Shown here in pieces: positions 21,239 to 33,133 of a stretch of 64,000 nucleotides of DNA. Under the pieces are notes generated by a model, which did not search any database, was not told where the DNA came from, and was given only the letters and a program-made list of their open reading frames with translations. How positions within the stretch are numbered: position 1 is the first letter of the stretch; each line of letters starts with the position of its first letter. This DNA comes from Papiliotrema nemorosa (Eukaryota; Basidiomycota; Tremellomycetes; Tremellales; Rhynchogastremaceae), in the NCBI GenBank assembly GCA_032158125.1, contig JASKOT010000043.1, forward strand, positions 58,143 to 122,142. The letters run 5' to 3'. The translations under genes and the position numbers were made by a program.

Positions 21239-23390
21239 CTAAGCAAGGTAGCGGAAGTGCAAATTCTGCTTGTCCGTGATATCCTCGTAAGAGATGACGT
21301 CGGGGTCGTATCGTTCGTCTCCTTCGGCAAACTTCTTGTCCCTGTTTCGATTGGGGATGGTAAATGTCATTCGGAGAAGGAGGATGACCAGGATCTACTT
21401 CGTCAGTCTTTGTAGCGGAGCAAGAGCCTTCGTAATGTACTTCGGCACATCGGGAAGCCATACAGACGATGATACCGGTCTTGTACACTGGCGCCTCTGG
21501 TCGTTTAGCTGAATTCATTTGGTGTGGATTCACGCACCCGACGTGAGGAAGGCATACGGTCCGACAATGTTCCCGATGGCGACTCCCTAACATGTCAGCT
21601 CCTTCTGCGCGCATGTAGAACCAGCCGTACCAAGAAGATTGTGGCCGAGGCGATCATCTTTTTGGTGTTTCCACCCACGTTGCCGGTGACGAGCGACAGG
21701 GCCAAGCTGAACACTGCATTGGAAGCGCCAGTGAAGTCTTTATATCAGGATTCAGGGCTTAGCTGCGGAGATGATACGCACAATACCCGATGAGCTTGGT
21801 AGCTTGATTTTTGCCCCATGCCATCATGGCAAATCCGGCGACGGTGATGACAGTGACAAGAGCCATGAGATACGTCCTGATGTTCATATGGTGTGTCTTG
21901 TAGCTGACCCAGACCGAGATCAGGCTGTTGATCAGAGAGAGAATTAAACATCCCCGATGTCGCGCGATTCTTGGGTACTCACATGAAAATGGTTTGAGAC
22001 AGACCGTATGGGATTTGGAGAAGAGTGGTCTGAAGGGTATTGAACCCGAACCCCTTGGTCATGAGAGTCCCAAAGTTGCTTGTCCCACCTATAGTTCAGC
22101 GCACGATCCTTCTCTCTTTGTAGGTATTTACCGTTGGGGATATTAGCCGAAAGACCAAGGAAGAAGTACAGATAAGTCTTCGGGTCTAACAGGGACTCTT
22201 TCACCTGGTCCATCTTCAATTGCCTCTTCTCGACCGCATGGTAGTCGTCTCTCTTTCTTGACATGATGATCACCTTATCTTCTCGAGTGAAGCTTTTCGC
22301 GGTGTATGGGTCATCAGGGATGATGATCCCCATGCAGATCGCCCAAGCTGAACACGCCGCTCCGATGATGATGAACTCGTACCTCCAAGCAGCGAGCGCC
22401 GCATTGATCTGACCGATACCGTACCCGATCAAACCTCCCAGTCCAATACCGATACCTTGTGAGGCGTACCATAGACCCATTATTACCGGTTGTTGTTTAC
22501 GGGTAAACCACATAGCCGTGATGGCCACTCTTCATCAGGTTGGTGGCCAGACATGGGAGAGAGGTTGACTGACTGAAACCTGGTTTGGCTACCGCCTCGC
22601 AGGCACCGGAAACCACCCGCAGGGCTACCATGTCCTGGAAATTTCGAGCTCCTCCTTGTGCCATGAGGAACACGCCCCAGAGGAAGATCTTGAAAGTCAG
22701 CAAGCCTTGAGGCACGAGAGGAGAGCTAAGCCCACATTGACAGCGAGGTATTTTGCGATGGGAAATTTGGGCATGAGCAAGTTTCCTGGAAATGCCCACG
22801 CAAGCCAACTGTCCCTCAGTGCATGTTTGGCCAAGTAAGCGAGTGTAGCTCACCCAATGTAGAATACCGAAGAGAGCGTGGAGTATTGGGTGCCTTGGAG
22901 GTTCAGATCTTCTCGAATACCAAACAACGCGGCGTAAGACAACGTACTGACCCTCAGCTCCTGAGACAGTGTACTCGACTTTCACTCACGTCTTGTCGAC
23001 ATAATAAAAGATGTAATCGACACACAAGGCGGGGACGATCAACCAAAAGACCTTTTTCTCGAGCTGGATATATCAGCCACTCTTCTTACATAGGCGCCAG
23101 GCATATCTCACCCTCTTGACTTTTGCATTGTCGAGGACTTGTTCGTCCATGATGGCCACGTCTCGGATAAACTCATACGAAGGGTTCCTCTTTAGTATCC
23201 TTCGCAAGCCCTTTCGACTGTGTGGTCCTTCCTGCGCATCGTACTGGACATCTCGTTCATGTTTCATCCCAATCTCCTCTTCGTGAATCGGTACATCCTT
23301 CTCTTTGGACTCCACCCGCATAATCTCGCGCACGGGATCCGAGGCGATGGAGATATCGTGGGCTTGAGGGTTTCGCGTCGAATCGACCAT
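21239..23390 (-). CDS. MFS anion:cation symporter (ACS, Dal5/allantoate permease-like) 1
   Basis: Twelve exons (23390-23112, 23063-22990, 22946-22854, 22808-22736, 22688-22574, 22527-22132, 22088-21983, 21924-21782, 21737-21631, 21586-21538, 21496-21441, 21394-21239) give 548 aa. ACS landmarks: FYYVDKTTLSYAALFGI in TM1, MWFTRKQQPVIMGLWYASQG, WRYEFIIIGAAC, the central loop ending KMDQVKESLLDPKTY, NIPNGGTSNFGTL, VGGNTKKMIASA, and the terminal YEDITDKQNLHFRY, which is typical of the fungal family. The 90-residue N-tail is charged and cytosolic. The family takes up organic anions (allantoate, ureidosuccinate, nicotinate, dipeptides). It is divergent from the oxidase gene at 24601 and is the paralogue of the gene at 27189. 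Confidence 0.92.
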
Positions 23391-24600
23391 CTTGATTAGA
23401 CACTTGTATCCTGAATGGGGCCGTGGGCTGAGTTCAGGAAGACACTGGGGATCCCTGGGGAAATACTGGGGCCTGATGTATCCATCCTCGATTTCGGAGC
23501 CATATCCAAGTCGATCATAGAGGATTTGACAACAGCATGCAAATAATCAGTCGAGCCCGGTCCGTGAACCGTATCGATACGCTCGAGCATTTCACATTCG
23601 ACGTAAAGGAGTAAGAAGGACTATATGCATGAATCATGCGTCGGTCGCATCAGCTGGGGTGACAGCTGCAGATGCTCAGGATGCCAAGTCTTATTCTATC
23701 GGGCCGCAGTGCCAAGATGACTACACCTCACACTAGCGCGCATACCGGAGATTGTCTCCGCCTCTGGTCCGGGGTACGGCGCGTTGGATATTCGCAACAT
23801 CGTTCATGATTTACAACGCAGAATAGCGATCGACGGACCGGCCATGCACTGTGAATGCGCTGATTTGGAAATCGACTTTGAGAGGAACACACGGTTCGCA
23901 AAGGCAGCCCCGGCATCTCGCATGGCTCTATCGTACTGGACCGAACCATCCCTGATCGAGCTGCTCCTGCAGCTGAGAGATGTCATTATCACCGCTCAAG
24001 TTTTGACTGCAAGGCTTCATGCACCTCGAGATATGTGATGCTGGGCGGCAGTTGATGTTTTCAACAGGCGCGGACTGGCGTCAGTAGATGCGGGCCTGAC
24101 GGCTGAAGCGACCGTATGGCTAGCTTCACAGCGGGCCAGTGCTTTTGATGCGACAAGATGACAGAACTGAATTATGCATGGTGAAGTGAAGCAATGGTCG
24201 GTGACACGAAAGATGCTGGGTGATCACCGCGCCCGACGGGAAATGAAGCACTCGGCCTATCCACATAGCTTGAAAGTCACTTGCAGCGGCCTTGCTATCG
24301 ACTAATACATCGCGGACAGCGCACCCCACATGGGAAGTCGACCGTACATATCAGATGTACACGTGAGGTTATCTGCAGGATCATTTTCCGAAGTGAAGCA
24401 CCATGCGTCACGTCCCTTGTCACCATGCGGTGTTCCTAGAAGAATAGCCGCGGATCAAAGGGGAGATACCGGTACAGTGGTTCAATGAGAATTCACCACC
24501 TCGGCCTGATGTGTTCTTATCTGCCCACGCATGCATATAAGCATTGTCTCGATGCGATTTCTTTGTTCTTCCTGAATAGACCTTTCATGCATGTGCAGAT
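23391..24600. other. Divergent promoter region, ACS transporter / oxidase
   Basis: 1.2 kb between divergent starts at 23390 and 24601. An 84-codon plus-strand frame (23784-24038) lacks a recognisable domain and its reverse is open too, so I do not call it. A TATAA lies at 24536. Confidence 0.5.
24536..24540 (+). promoter_or_regulatory. TATAA element before the oxidase gene
   Basis: TATAA about 60 nt upstream of ATG 24601, a plausible core promoter element. Confidence 0.3.
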
Positions 24601-26379
24601 ATGTCTCGGTTTCCTCAATCTTTCACCTCCACAGTCTCTCATTGGCAAGCTACGGTGAATAAGGCATCTCATTCCCAAGTCAACAGCTGACTGACCAGAA
24701 CCGAGGCCGGTCTTCGTTGTATGATTGGGGACGACACGATGCTTTGCCCACACATCGTATCGACTACGCAATAGTCGGAGGAGGACTCACAGGTATGTCT
24801 TCTCCTCTGGCGCATCTACGCTGAACCGCACAGGTGCTTCTATGGCGTACCAACTGGTCAAGCAGCGACCCAACTGCTCGGTGGTGGTTCTCGAAGCGAA
24901 AGATGTCGCCTCGGGAGCGAGTAAGCCCCTCAACATCCTAAATACACCATATTGACTGAAAGCCGGTCGTAATGGAGGGCATATTGCCCCGTATGCACCT
25001 ACGAGTTTCTCCGCGTACACTCGGGCGATAGAAGATGGTGGACCTGGACTATCGGATGAGCAAGCTCTAGAAGTAATCTACCATGAGATGGACAATTTCA
25101 AGTATGCGCAAGAGTTGATCAAGCAAGAGGGATGGGAGGTCGATCTGTGGACTGGCGAGCGGCTCGAAGGTAAGGCAGTGTCGAGCAAGATCAAATGTCG
25201 TGCTGATGACTAGTGCTCATGACAGGCGAACACTTGAACGAATCCAAGCAGGCTTTGGAGCGATTTGCCCAAGCCAAGGCTCGAAGCGCAAAGTACAAGG
25301 ACTACCCCTCTCACTTTCAGCTGGTCGATGATCCAAAAGAAGCTGAGGAGGTAAAGACATGTGTACAATCTTGGCAAACGCTGACGGAAGTTATCGCGCG
25401 TACACGGAGCAAGAGGAGCTGTCAAATGCCCCTCTGGCTCGGTCCATCCGCACAAACTGTCGACTGCTCTTCTACGTTCCGCAATGGAGTCAGGTCGATG
25501 CGACCTATTCTCCTGGTGCCCTGTCTCCTCCTACCATAGGGATAAAGACGGCTGGACAGTCGAGACGAGGGAACGGGGAACAGTCCAGTGTCGGGAGGTC
25601 ATCTTTTGTACGAATGCGCATACCAAATGGCTCTTTGAGAATACGGATATCGACCATCAGTGAGCTCGGCATCTAGCGGTGGGAGAGTATCGCTGAGTCG
25701 TCAGTCTTCAGCCCTACCGCGGATCTTGTGCACAGGTCACCCCGACCCCCGCGTTCTCCGGTCTCAAGTCCCTGAACTTTACCACCGCGGTAGCGGATGG
25801 TTGTTACTATATGAGTCTTCCAACTGGCCAAATGGTCGTAGGAGTGGGAAATGGCGCCTTATTGACCCGAGAAATTCTCCGTCGCGAAGACACTTACGGT
25901 GTCGTCGATGATTCCAAAGTCCACCAAGGCACCGGGAAATGTGGGTGAGAGTAGAAGCAAATCTAATAGTCAGTTCTAGCTGGATTCTGCGCTTCAAATC
26001 TTGTCGGATGGGGTGACGAGGCTATGGGTGAAGGTAGTATGCGACAATGGAGCGGTATCATGTGTGCGTCGAGAGACGGTCTTCCCCTAGTGGGAGCCGT
26101 TCCGGGGAAGGATAATGCCTGGATAACAGTCGGCTTTCATGGTGAGTCAGGAATCGTATTTCTGCTCATGTCAAAGGACACGGCATGTCTCGTATTTTCG
26201 CTGTGGCCAAGTCGCTTGCTTCGAATATCAGTACCGGAAGCTGGGACGGTGACCTTCCGCGATCTTTCGAGATCACTCAAGAGCGCTTGAAAAGAGGCAA
26301 GTTGAATCAGGCGCGATGGAAAGACAACCTGGGTCAGCATGGAGGGGAGAAATCGGATGAGACCCTCTTTGTCGATTGA
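24601..26379 (+). CDS. FAD-dependent oxidoreductase (DAO family)
   Basis: Nine exons (24601-24654, 24699-24792, 24834-24920, 24963-25169, 25214-25350, 25391-25659, 25705-25940, 25980-26141, 26177-26379) give 482 aa. The FAD-binding loop IDYAIVGGGLTGASMAYQL (GxGxxG at 45-50), then VVLEAKDVASGATGRNGGH, VHPHKLSTALLR, and the C-terminal WSGIMCASRDGLPLVG with ITVGFHGHGMS are all typical of the glycine/amine/proline-oxidase (DAO) superfamily, in the clade of fungal oxidoreductases. Conserved RNGGH suits a flavin site. It probably oxidises an amino acid or secondary amine; the substrate is unknown. It is flanked by two ACS permeases, which suggests the transported compound is its substrate or a precursor. 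No signal peptide; the last residues (TLFVD) are not a peroxisomal signal. Confidence 0.9.
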
Positions 26380-27188
26380 TCTGGGGAGGACTTAGCAACC
26401 GATGCAGTGCTATTTGTTTCAGATGATGGAGTTGAGATTCCACGGATAACAGCGATACTTCACACTGTACCATTACCCCCGAGTCGAATGGTGCTACGCT
26501 GAGGACTGTGTGGTGTAATTGCTGCTATTGACCGGGGCGCTCGCATCGCGTCTGAGTCTGGACACATCGTGTCGGTCGCGAAATTCGTCTCGGTGACAAA
26601 CGGAACTCGTGTCTGCCTCTACCTTGCATCAAATATCTGTCAATAATGGTCACAGCTCCGAAGAGGTAATGGGCTTCGGGAATCGTGAAATCGTCATCCA
26701 GCTATCCGCGTTGTACCGTCCAACTCCGCCGGCCCGGGAATTTCATTCCAGCATGTCTCCACATCGATCACAAAGACTCAGGCGTGATACCCGCAGACCT
26801 CCCGTCTACTCCTCGTGTGCATTAAAGCACAAAAGCCCCTGCATGGCTCACAGCTAGTCCGAAAATAGCAATGCCGAGGAAAACCTCTCTCGATGAGCTG
26901 TCATCCTACAGTGAGCCATTCGCGCTACTCTAACCTTTCGATCGATTGTTCCTGAATCACTTGTCCTCATCACTCCGTTGCCCCGGGTGGTGTCCCCTCA
27001 GACTCTCCCTCGGCCCGTGGTGGTCCGTGAAGGAAATCAACGGCTATGTGTTCCAGGATATGACTGTCGCGGGGAAGAAGGATTCTGCAATTGCCCTCAA
27101 CTGTACTTATACAAGTCAGCGATAAGTTACCACAGCAGCGAAAGCACTTGTACTGGATAGTTCCGAGCTTCTTGCGACCTTATTCAAG
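26380..27188. other. Intergenic region between oxidase and second ACS gene
   Basis: 809 bp upstream of the ACS gene at 27189. Pyrimidine-rich patches near 26940-27010; no gene seen. Confidence 0.5.
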
Positions 27189-29235
27189 ATGTCCGATCCT
27201 TCCAAAGATCTGCAACCCGTCGACCATGTGGAGACAAGTGCCCAAGGCACCGAGGATGGCCTCGAAAAGAGAGCTGCCCATCTGCCTACCGGAATCGCGC
27301 AGCAGAATGCCGACTTTTATATGGAGGCGTTGGAGAAGTACGGCCATGATGGGGCAATCGATACTGAAGCAGAAAAGCGATTGAAGAGGTAGGTCTGCGA
27401 AGATTCCTATGAGCGTGTTCTGATGCGGTATAGAAAAATCGACAGAAGGATTCTGCCTATTCTTGGGATTTGTTACTGCTTCTACTACGTTGACAAGACG
27501 TGAGTTGCATCGATCATGTCCAGAGTACCTATCTGACACTGCTAGTACTTTGTCATACGCTGCGATCTTTGGCATCAAGGATGATCTGAATCTTCAAGGA
27601 ACCGCATACTCCTGGCTGTCCAGCATCTTCTAGTAAGTCGACAGGCTTCCCTCCGGGCTCACAGCTAATTGACAGCTTCGGTTGGCTAGCATGGGCGATA
27701 CCTTCCAATCTCATCATGCAGCGCTCTCCACCCGCCTACTACCTCGCTTTCAACATTTTCATGTGGGGTGCCCTTTTGATGTGTCAAGCCGCATCGAAAA
27801 ACTTTGCGACTTTGGCGGCTTTACGAGTGCTCAGTGGAGCTGCAGAGTCGATAGCCGATCCTGCCTTCATGTAAGTACTATCTATTGGCTAAGGAACTCA
27901 GTTGACTTTCACAGGTTGTTCACCTCCATGTACTACACTCGAGCTGAGCAGCCATCGAGAATCTCGACATGGTACGCTTTCAACGGGATAGGCGTTGCTG
28001 CCGGTGGCTTGATCGGTAAGTCGTTCTGGCGTAAAGCTATTCCCTCAAAGCTCATAAGCAGGATATGCTATCGGACAAATCAAGGGCGCTCTTGCATCTT
28101 GGCGATACGAGTTTTTGATCGTTGGGGCAGTCTGCGCATCATGGGGAATCGCCATGCTGTTCCTCCTACCCAACTCTCCTGCTACTTTCCGAGGTTTCAC
28201 GTACGACGAGAAACTCATGATGGTAGCTAGGATGAGGAAGAATCAGACCGGAATCGAACATCGAAAGATCAAGATGGATCAAGTCAAGGAGACTTTGACA
28301 GATTACAAGACTTACCTTTTCTTCTTCCTCGGAGTTGTGGGTGAGTATCACCCTCGCACCGAAGAAACAAAGCTGATCAAGATAGGCAATATCCCTAACG
28401 GAGGTCTCTCGAATGTGAGTCCTTTCCACTCTTTTGCGGCTGATGTGTCAGTTCAGTACGCTAGTCATCAAAGGTCTAGGCTACGACACGCTCCACACCA
28501 GTCTGCTCGGTATTCCTCAAGGAGCCTTTGTCGTCTTCTGGATCGCTTGCGGAGCTTTGTTGAACGAGAGACTTCCCAGGAACAGCCGAACGATTGTCTG
28601 CGCCCTGTTCATGCTCCCTACCATTGGAGGGGCCTTGGGTTTCCTACTTGCCCCTGAGAAAGCTTACGTCGGTCGACTCATCTGCTTGTACGTTTTTTGC
28701 GTCTCGGGAAAGCTTCTCTGATACTGACCTCCAGCTATCTAACAGGATCATACCAGTCTTCCTTCGTCTTATCGCTCTCACTCATTACCTCGAATGTCGG
28801 TGGGCAGACAAAGAAGATGCTCGTATCAGGTTTCATCTGGCTCGGAGTCTGCGTCGGAAAGTGAGTTCCAATGTCTGCTCCTCCAGACTCTGCTGATGAG
28901 CAGTATTGCCGGTGTAAGACCACAAAAATGCACCAGAGTACCAAACTGACAACTAGCCGTTCTTCTATAAAGCTGATCAAGCGCCAAAGTACAATCTCGG
29001 AATCGGGTCTCTCCTCGTTTGCAACTGCCTCGAGCTCGCACTATTCTTTGTGTTCCGTTTCGCTTTCATTTGGGAGAACAAGAAGAAGGCCAAAGCGAGG
29101 GAGGGTCGAGTAGCTTCCGAGGCGGACCTCAATGCTACTGCATTCCAGGATCTGACCGATAAGCAGAACATAAAGTGAGTCTTGAACCCAGGTGCGAATT
29201 TTGCTGACCTCGTCAGCTTTGACTATGTATACTAG
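27189..29235 (+). CDS. MFS anion:cation symporter (ACS, Dal5/allantoate permease-like) 2
   Basis: Twelve exons (27189-27388, 27434-27499, 27546-27632, 27676-27870, 27915-28015, 28062-28340, 28386-28414, 28452-28687, 28735-28860, 28904-28913, 28957-29174, 29217-29235) give 521 aa. It is a close relative of the transporter at 21239-23390: FYYVDKTTLSYAAIFGI, AWAIPSNLIMQRSP, WYAFNGIGVAAGGLIGYAIG, KMDQVKETLTDYKTY, GNIPNGGLSNFSTLVIKG, VGGQTKKMLVSGF, and an end of LTDKQNINFDYVY. The intron after the VDKT segment is in phase 2 in both genes. Exon 10 is 10 nt and exon 12 only 19 nt. The N-tail (about 65 aa) is acidic and cytosolic. It likely imports an organic anion used as a nitrogen source, working beside the neighbouring oxidase. 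Confidence 0.92.
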
Positions 29236-29402
29236 GCTTCTGTTATCGATGAATTTCTGAGCCGCCCAGATATAGGCAATGCAGTATCTCCAAGATGAAT
29301 TTCGACTTGCTGCTCGCGTACTCATCCCGTCAATGGTTTGCACTGATCTCATCACTTCAACATCTACTCATACCGCAAGGGGATCCACCGCTATCAATAT
29401 CG

Positions 29403-30298
29403 CTACTCGGGCTTCGTACCATCTTCGAATCGAAGTCTGCGAGTGGACCGGCTGCTACGCTCTGTATCACAACTGTGGCCAAAATGAGTGCTTGCCTTGG
29501 AATTTCGCGCGGGCGCAGTACAGACTCTGATCGACTCTTCTGTGTCAGCATGTTTGGTCTCAAAATCTGGCTCGCTCTCCTGGGTGTACTGATAAATTTC
29601 AGTAATCGTACGGCCGTCTCCGTAGTCAGAACAAGGTTCATCTGACTTCTACGCGTCAAATACTGTTCATTCGTAATCACTCACCAGTCCAGCAGCTTCC
29701 TTCTCGGTATACAGTTCGTGGGAGATGACCTGGTACAGGTTTCGTTTTTGGATCATCCTCTCCTGGATTCGAGCGGCCAACCATAAGGTCTCGTCAGGGT
29801 TCGAGGAGATCTTGCTCTGCATTTCCTGGACTAGTCCATCGCTCGCTTCGATATAGTCTTCCATTGCGCGCATTTTCAATGCTGACAAGGTATCATTGAG
29901 CACATCTGCCGTATAGGGGATCAAGTCCGTCGAGATTGATCCTCTGGTCAACGCCGCTCGCACCTTTGCCAACTGGTAATGAGTTTCGTCCCCAATAAGT
30001 CTGTCATTGAGAGCCTTGGCCGCCTCGTTCCTCTGCTGCTGAATCAACGGAGCAGCGTTCTCGTATTCACTTTGAGACATTTCCCCTGCAAGGCTCTGAA
30101 AGTTAGTAGCGAGATTGTGCTTGTTAAGGTATGATAGGACCGCGTTGCTTGTTTGGGAAATTTGAGGTCTGGGTACATGTATAACTTCGAGGCGTTTGAC
30201 ATCAATTCGTTATAGGCCGGAGAATTGGCGATGGACTCTGATTCTTCGCTTCCATCGTGAATTCTAGTCATATGATGGGAAGAGGCAGGATCCTCCAT
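29403..30298 (-). CDS. Tandem-family copy C, reading frame interrupted
   Basis: The first frame runs from ATG 30298 to about 30087 and the second from about 30086 to 29685; after a 36-nt intron the last exon 29648-29403 encodes 82 codons. The two frames join only if one base is missing in the C4 (sense G4) run at 30083-30086, or if an intron with an atypical donor ends at the TACTAAC/TTTCAG site just before it. The core matches copies A and B: NSPAYNELM near the start, LKMRAMEDYIEA, QKRNLYQVISHELY, and, after the shared intron, CSDYGDGRTITEIYQY. With the frame restored the protein would be about 286 aa. No membrane helix or signal peptide; family and function unknown. Confidence 0.6.
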
Positions 30299-30923
30299 CT
30301 TGATCGATAGGTCTCTTGGTATTGTATCAGTGATGGCTCGCCGAATCGTCGGGTAATCAGATCAGAGATGGACGCTCGGTGAAGACTCTTCGGAAAAGAG
30401 ATGGGGAGGCAAAGTGTTGTACCTTGACAGACACATGCACGTTTATACATGACCCCGGTGTCAGCCCAAGGGCAATGCCGTAGAGAAGCATAAAGGTCCA
30501 CAGACGACTCCCAGAACCGAAACAATGCCACTGCGAAGCCTGCCTCTCCTTTCTCCGGTCAGGCGTGGGAGCACAGTGGTTTGTGAGATTGGTATGTGAG
30601 ACCACATACAACGTCAAGGCCTTACAAAGGATGTTGTTTAGAGTCAGGGCTGGATACCTGCGACCCTGGTGCGATGCCATCACGTACAGAAAAGCTTTGA
30701 GCGGCAGGCAAAAAGGATTCATTTAGCAGCAGCACGGCGTTCTCTCTGCACATCTACCCCATGTTTCACTCTGCCACACATTCATGACAATCATTCTACC
30801 CACAAACTCGTCGCCGATAGAGTCTTCCGCCAAAGCACAATGTCTATCATGTTCACCAGTCGACCTGAATCAACACGTCCCGAGCCTATTGCCTACTCCG
30901 GATTTGAACTCGGTCCATGCTGA
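30299..30923. other. Intergenic region between array copies C and B
   Basis: 625 bp with no supported gene. A minus-strand 121-codon frame (30722-30357) shows none of the array-family blocks. Confidence 0.45.
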
Positions 30924-31756
30924 TCACGCGTCCCCACCACTCGCATCTTGCATGATCTCAAGCAAGTACCCCTCGCTGTAGGCATAGCTATCAGTCATTG
31001 TGCGGTCTTTGCCGTAGTAAGCGAAAGGATCCGAGGCCAGATCCTACACATCAACATACAAGTTTCCGGCATCCCGGATGCGAAAGAAGGGCGACCCACC
31101 AAAGGTTCCTCGACCTTCGGACCCTTGTCCAGTAGCCTATGAGAGACAATCGTGAAAATGTCGACTCCGGGATTGATCTGCTCTAAAATTTCGACTTCTA
31201 TCCATGCTTGCTCATCTTCGGCGCTCCTCGCTCTTTGCATCAGCTCATCATAGACGCATTTATGGCTTCGAAGGTATTCGTCCGTGGCTTGATCCCTCAG
31301 GCGGTCCAAAACTTCGTCAAGCTCTTCTTGCGAACGAGGTTGCTTGACACCAAGCGTGGCGGTGTCAACCTTGGCATCGACCAATGCTGCATTGAAATCG
31401 TGCAATTGGCGATCGAACACCGTTTTGGCCTCGAGTGCCTGGGCAGCCTCCGTCATTCTCGCACCCCGCTTTGTAACAAATGCCTTGACATCCGCTATAG
31501 ACATGCTTGTGTCGTCCCCCTGGGCTGCAATCTCAATGGACTCTTTCAATGCGGTCAACACAATGTCCACTTCTTTGGCATCCTGGATACCGGGGTAGAA
31601 GTTCTGGATTTTTATCATGAGGGACTTGTAATCTTCAGTATCATAATTGCTCTGCGTATGGTCTCCTTGGGCGGAGTCATCGCGGTCCCTCGCAGAGGGG
31701 CTCAGAGATGCTGATCTTCTTCTTGAAGAGTTTGGGCCGGATGAAATATCAGACAT
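30924..31756 (-). CDS. Tandem-family copy B, unknown function
   Basis: Exons 31756-31100 and 31043-30924 give 258 aa. The N-terminal ~45 residues are Ser/Asp/Arg-rich; the core is helical and charged (YKSLMIKIQNFYPGIQ, LRDQATDEYLRS, PGVDIFTIVSHRLL). After a phase-0 intron with a GTGGGT donor, the tail DPFAYYGKDRTMTDSYAY aligns with the GDG block of copies A and C, then ends with SEGYLLEIMQDASGGDA. No signal peptide, membrane helix or catalytic motif that I recognise. A TATATA element sits about 67 nt upstream on the coding strand (31823-31828). It lies in the same orientation as its two paralogues. Confidence 0.78.
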
Positions 31757-32136
31757 GGCGATGGTCAGGTATACTCATAAAGTGAAGGCTGGGAGGAACG
31801 AATACCGAACATGGTCGCTACATATATAGGACAATGTCAGAAGACCTTTGACTCGGTGTGATGAAAGGATTGACTTTCCCGGTCCCCATGACGATGCGCA
31901 CGAACCAAACAGGTGCCTTGGCTGCCACGTCCAGCGAAAAGCTTCTCACAGCTAAGAGCACGGCATGTGAAGAGAAGAAGCGCACCAAAGTGGGGTAGTA
32001 TGCTCCAGCAGGATGAAGATCAGTGATAACATGCCGCTTGTTTCCGATATCCCACTTCTCACGTTGATTGCATCTCGCAAATGTCCGAGAACTTACAACC
32101 ACCCTATCTGTGTCACCCTGCCTATCGCCTCAAGGA
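31757..32136. other. Intergenic region between array copies B and A
   Basis: 380 bp containing the TATATA (31823-31828, minus-strand use) for copy B. No gene seen. Confidence 0.5.
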
Positions 32137-33133
32137 TCAGGTAAGATCAGTCGCTTTCAATCGGCTTTCTGTCCCGGGGTGCCCAGAATCGGAGTCTGGA
32201 GACTTTCCGCCAGAGGAGTCCTGATCTTTCGGGACGACTGATGCAGACGCGGCCTCGATGTCCTGTTGCTCACTGACGTCAACCGCTTTCCTCCCCATTT
32301 CAAGTAGCTCTTCTTTGTTGAAGCAGTACAGCTCGTTGAAAGTGCAGCCATCACCAAACGATGAGCAGCGCTGTACTGGACGCTACAGGTTAGAAGGAAT
32401 GTCAGCCACTATATATGTCTTCCTCACCACGCTCGCTCATTAGCCAACTCACCCAACTTTTCGCGTCTTCGTCGCTCAATACCCGATGACTGGTCACCGT
32501 GTACACGTTGCGGCCTGGAACTGTTCGCTCCACGATATTGACTTCGATATTGGCATAGTGATCCGGATTCTGTTCCGTCTCTTCCTTGAGCTCCGACTGG
32601 AGCTTCAGTCGCGCTTGTATATAGTCATTCGTCGCCTGTTCTCTGAGACACCCGGCTCTCTGTGCCACCTCTTCCTCGGTACGGGGTTCCGTCAGATGAG
32701 TGATTCCGGCCCTCGAGATTGTTGCGTGGTATTTGGCCAATATAAGTCTAGTATGGTCCTTGTCGAGTTGGTAATTGAGGCCGGCTACTGCCAACTCTCT
32801 CTTGTTCATAGCGTTCATCACTGAAGCAGGGTCGACCCCAGACTCAGTTGCGCTCTCATTGATTATGCGTGTGGCCGCGTTGCCTGCTTCGAAGAACCGT
32901 AAGGCCGAGTGAACTTGCGATGGGTCAGTCACATGTGGGTAGAACCCTTTGATCGTATCCATCAATGCGGTGTAGCCTGACGAGCTGATGATGGTCAGAG
33001 CTTGCTGCTCGAGGTCATCCCCAGGCTTTGGCGTGTCGGCGGGTGAGCCAGGCTTCGACTGGGCATAGAGCGCCTCAGAGAGATCCGTGTCGCCCCGAGT
33101 GACTGAATCGGATGGATGCGAAAGAGTTGACAT
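32137..33133 (-). CDS. Tandem-family copy A, unknown function
   Basis: Exons 33133-32453 and 32382-32137 give 308 aa. An N-terminal Ser/Pro/Asp-rich region (~40 aa) leads to SSSGYTALMDTIKGFYPHVT, LREQATNDYIQA, a Glu-rich helix, and PGRNVYTVTSHRVLS. The phase-0 intron falls at the same place as in copies B and C. Exon 2 (82 codons, the same length as the last exon of copy C) begins with CSSFGDGCTFNELYCF and ends in a Ser/Asp-rich tail. It is the longest and apparently most intact member of the array. No known domain recognised; soluble and probably intracellular. Confidence 0.8.

Noticed and set aside
23784..24038. 84-codon frame in the ACS/oxidase intergenic region
   Set aside because: Both strands are open, no homology recognised, no splice or promoter context.
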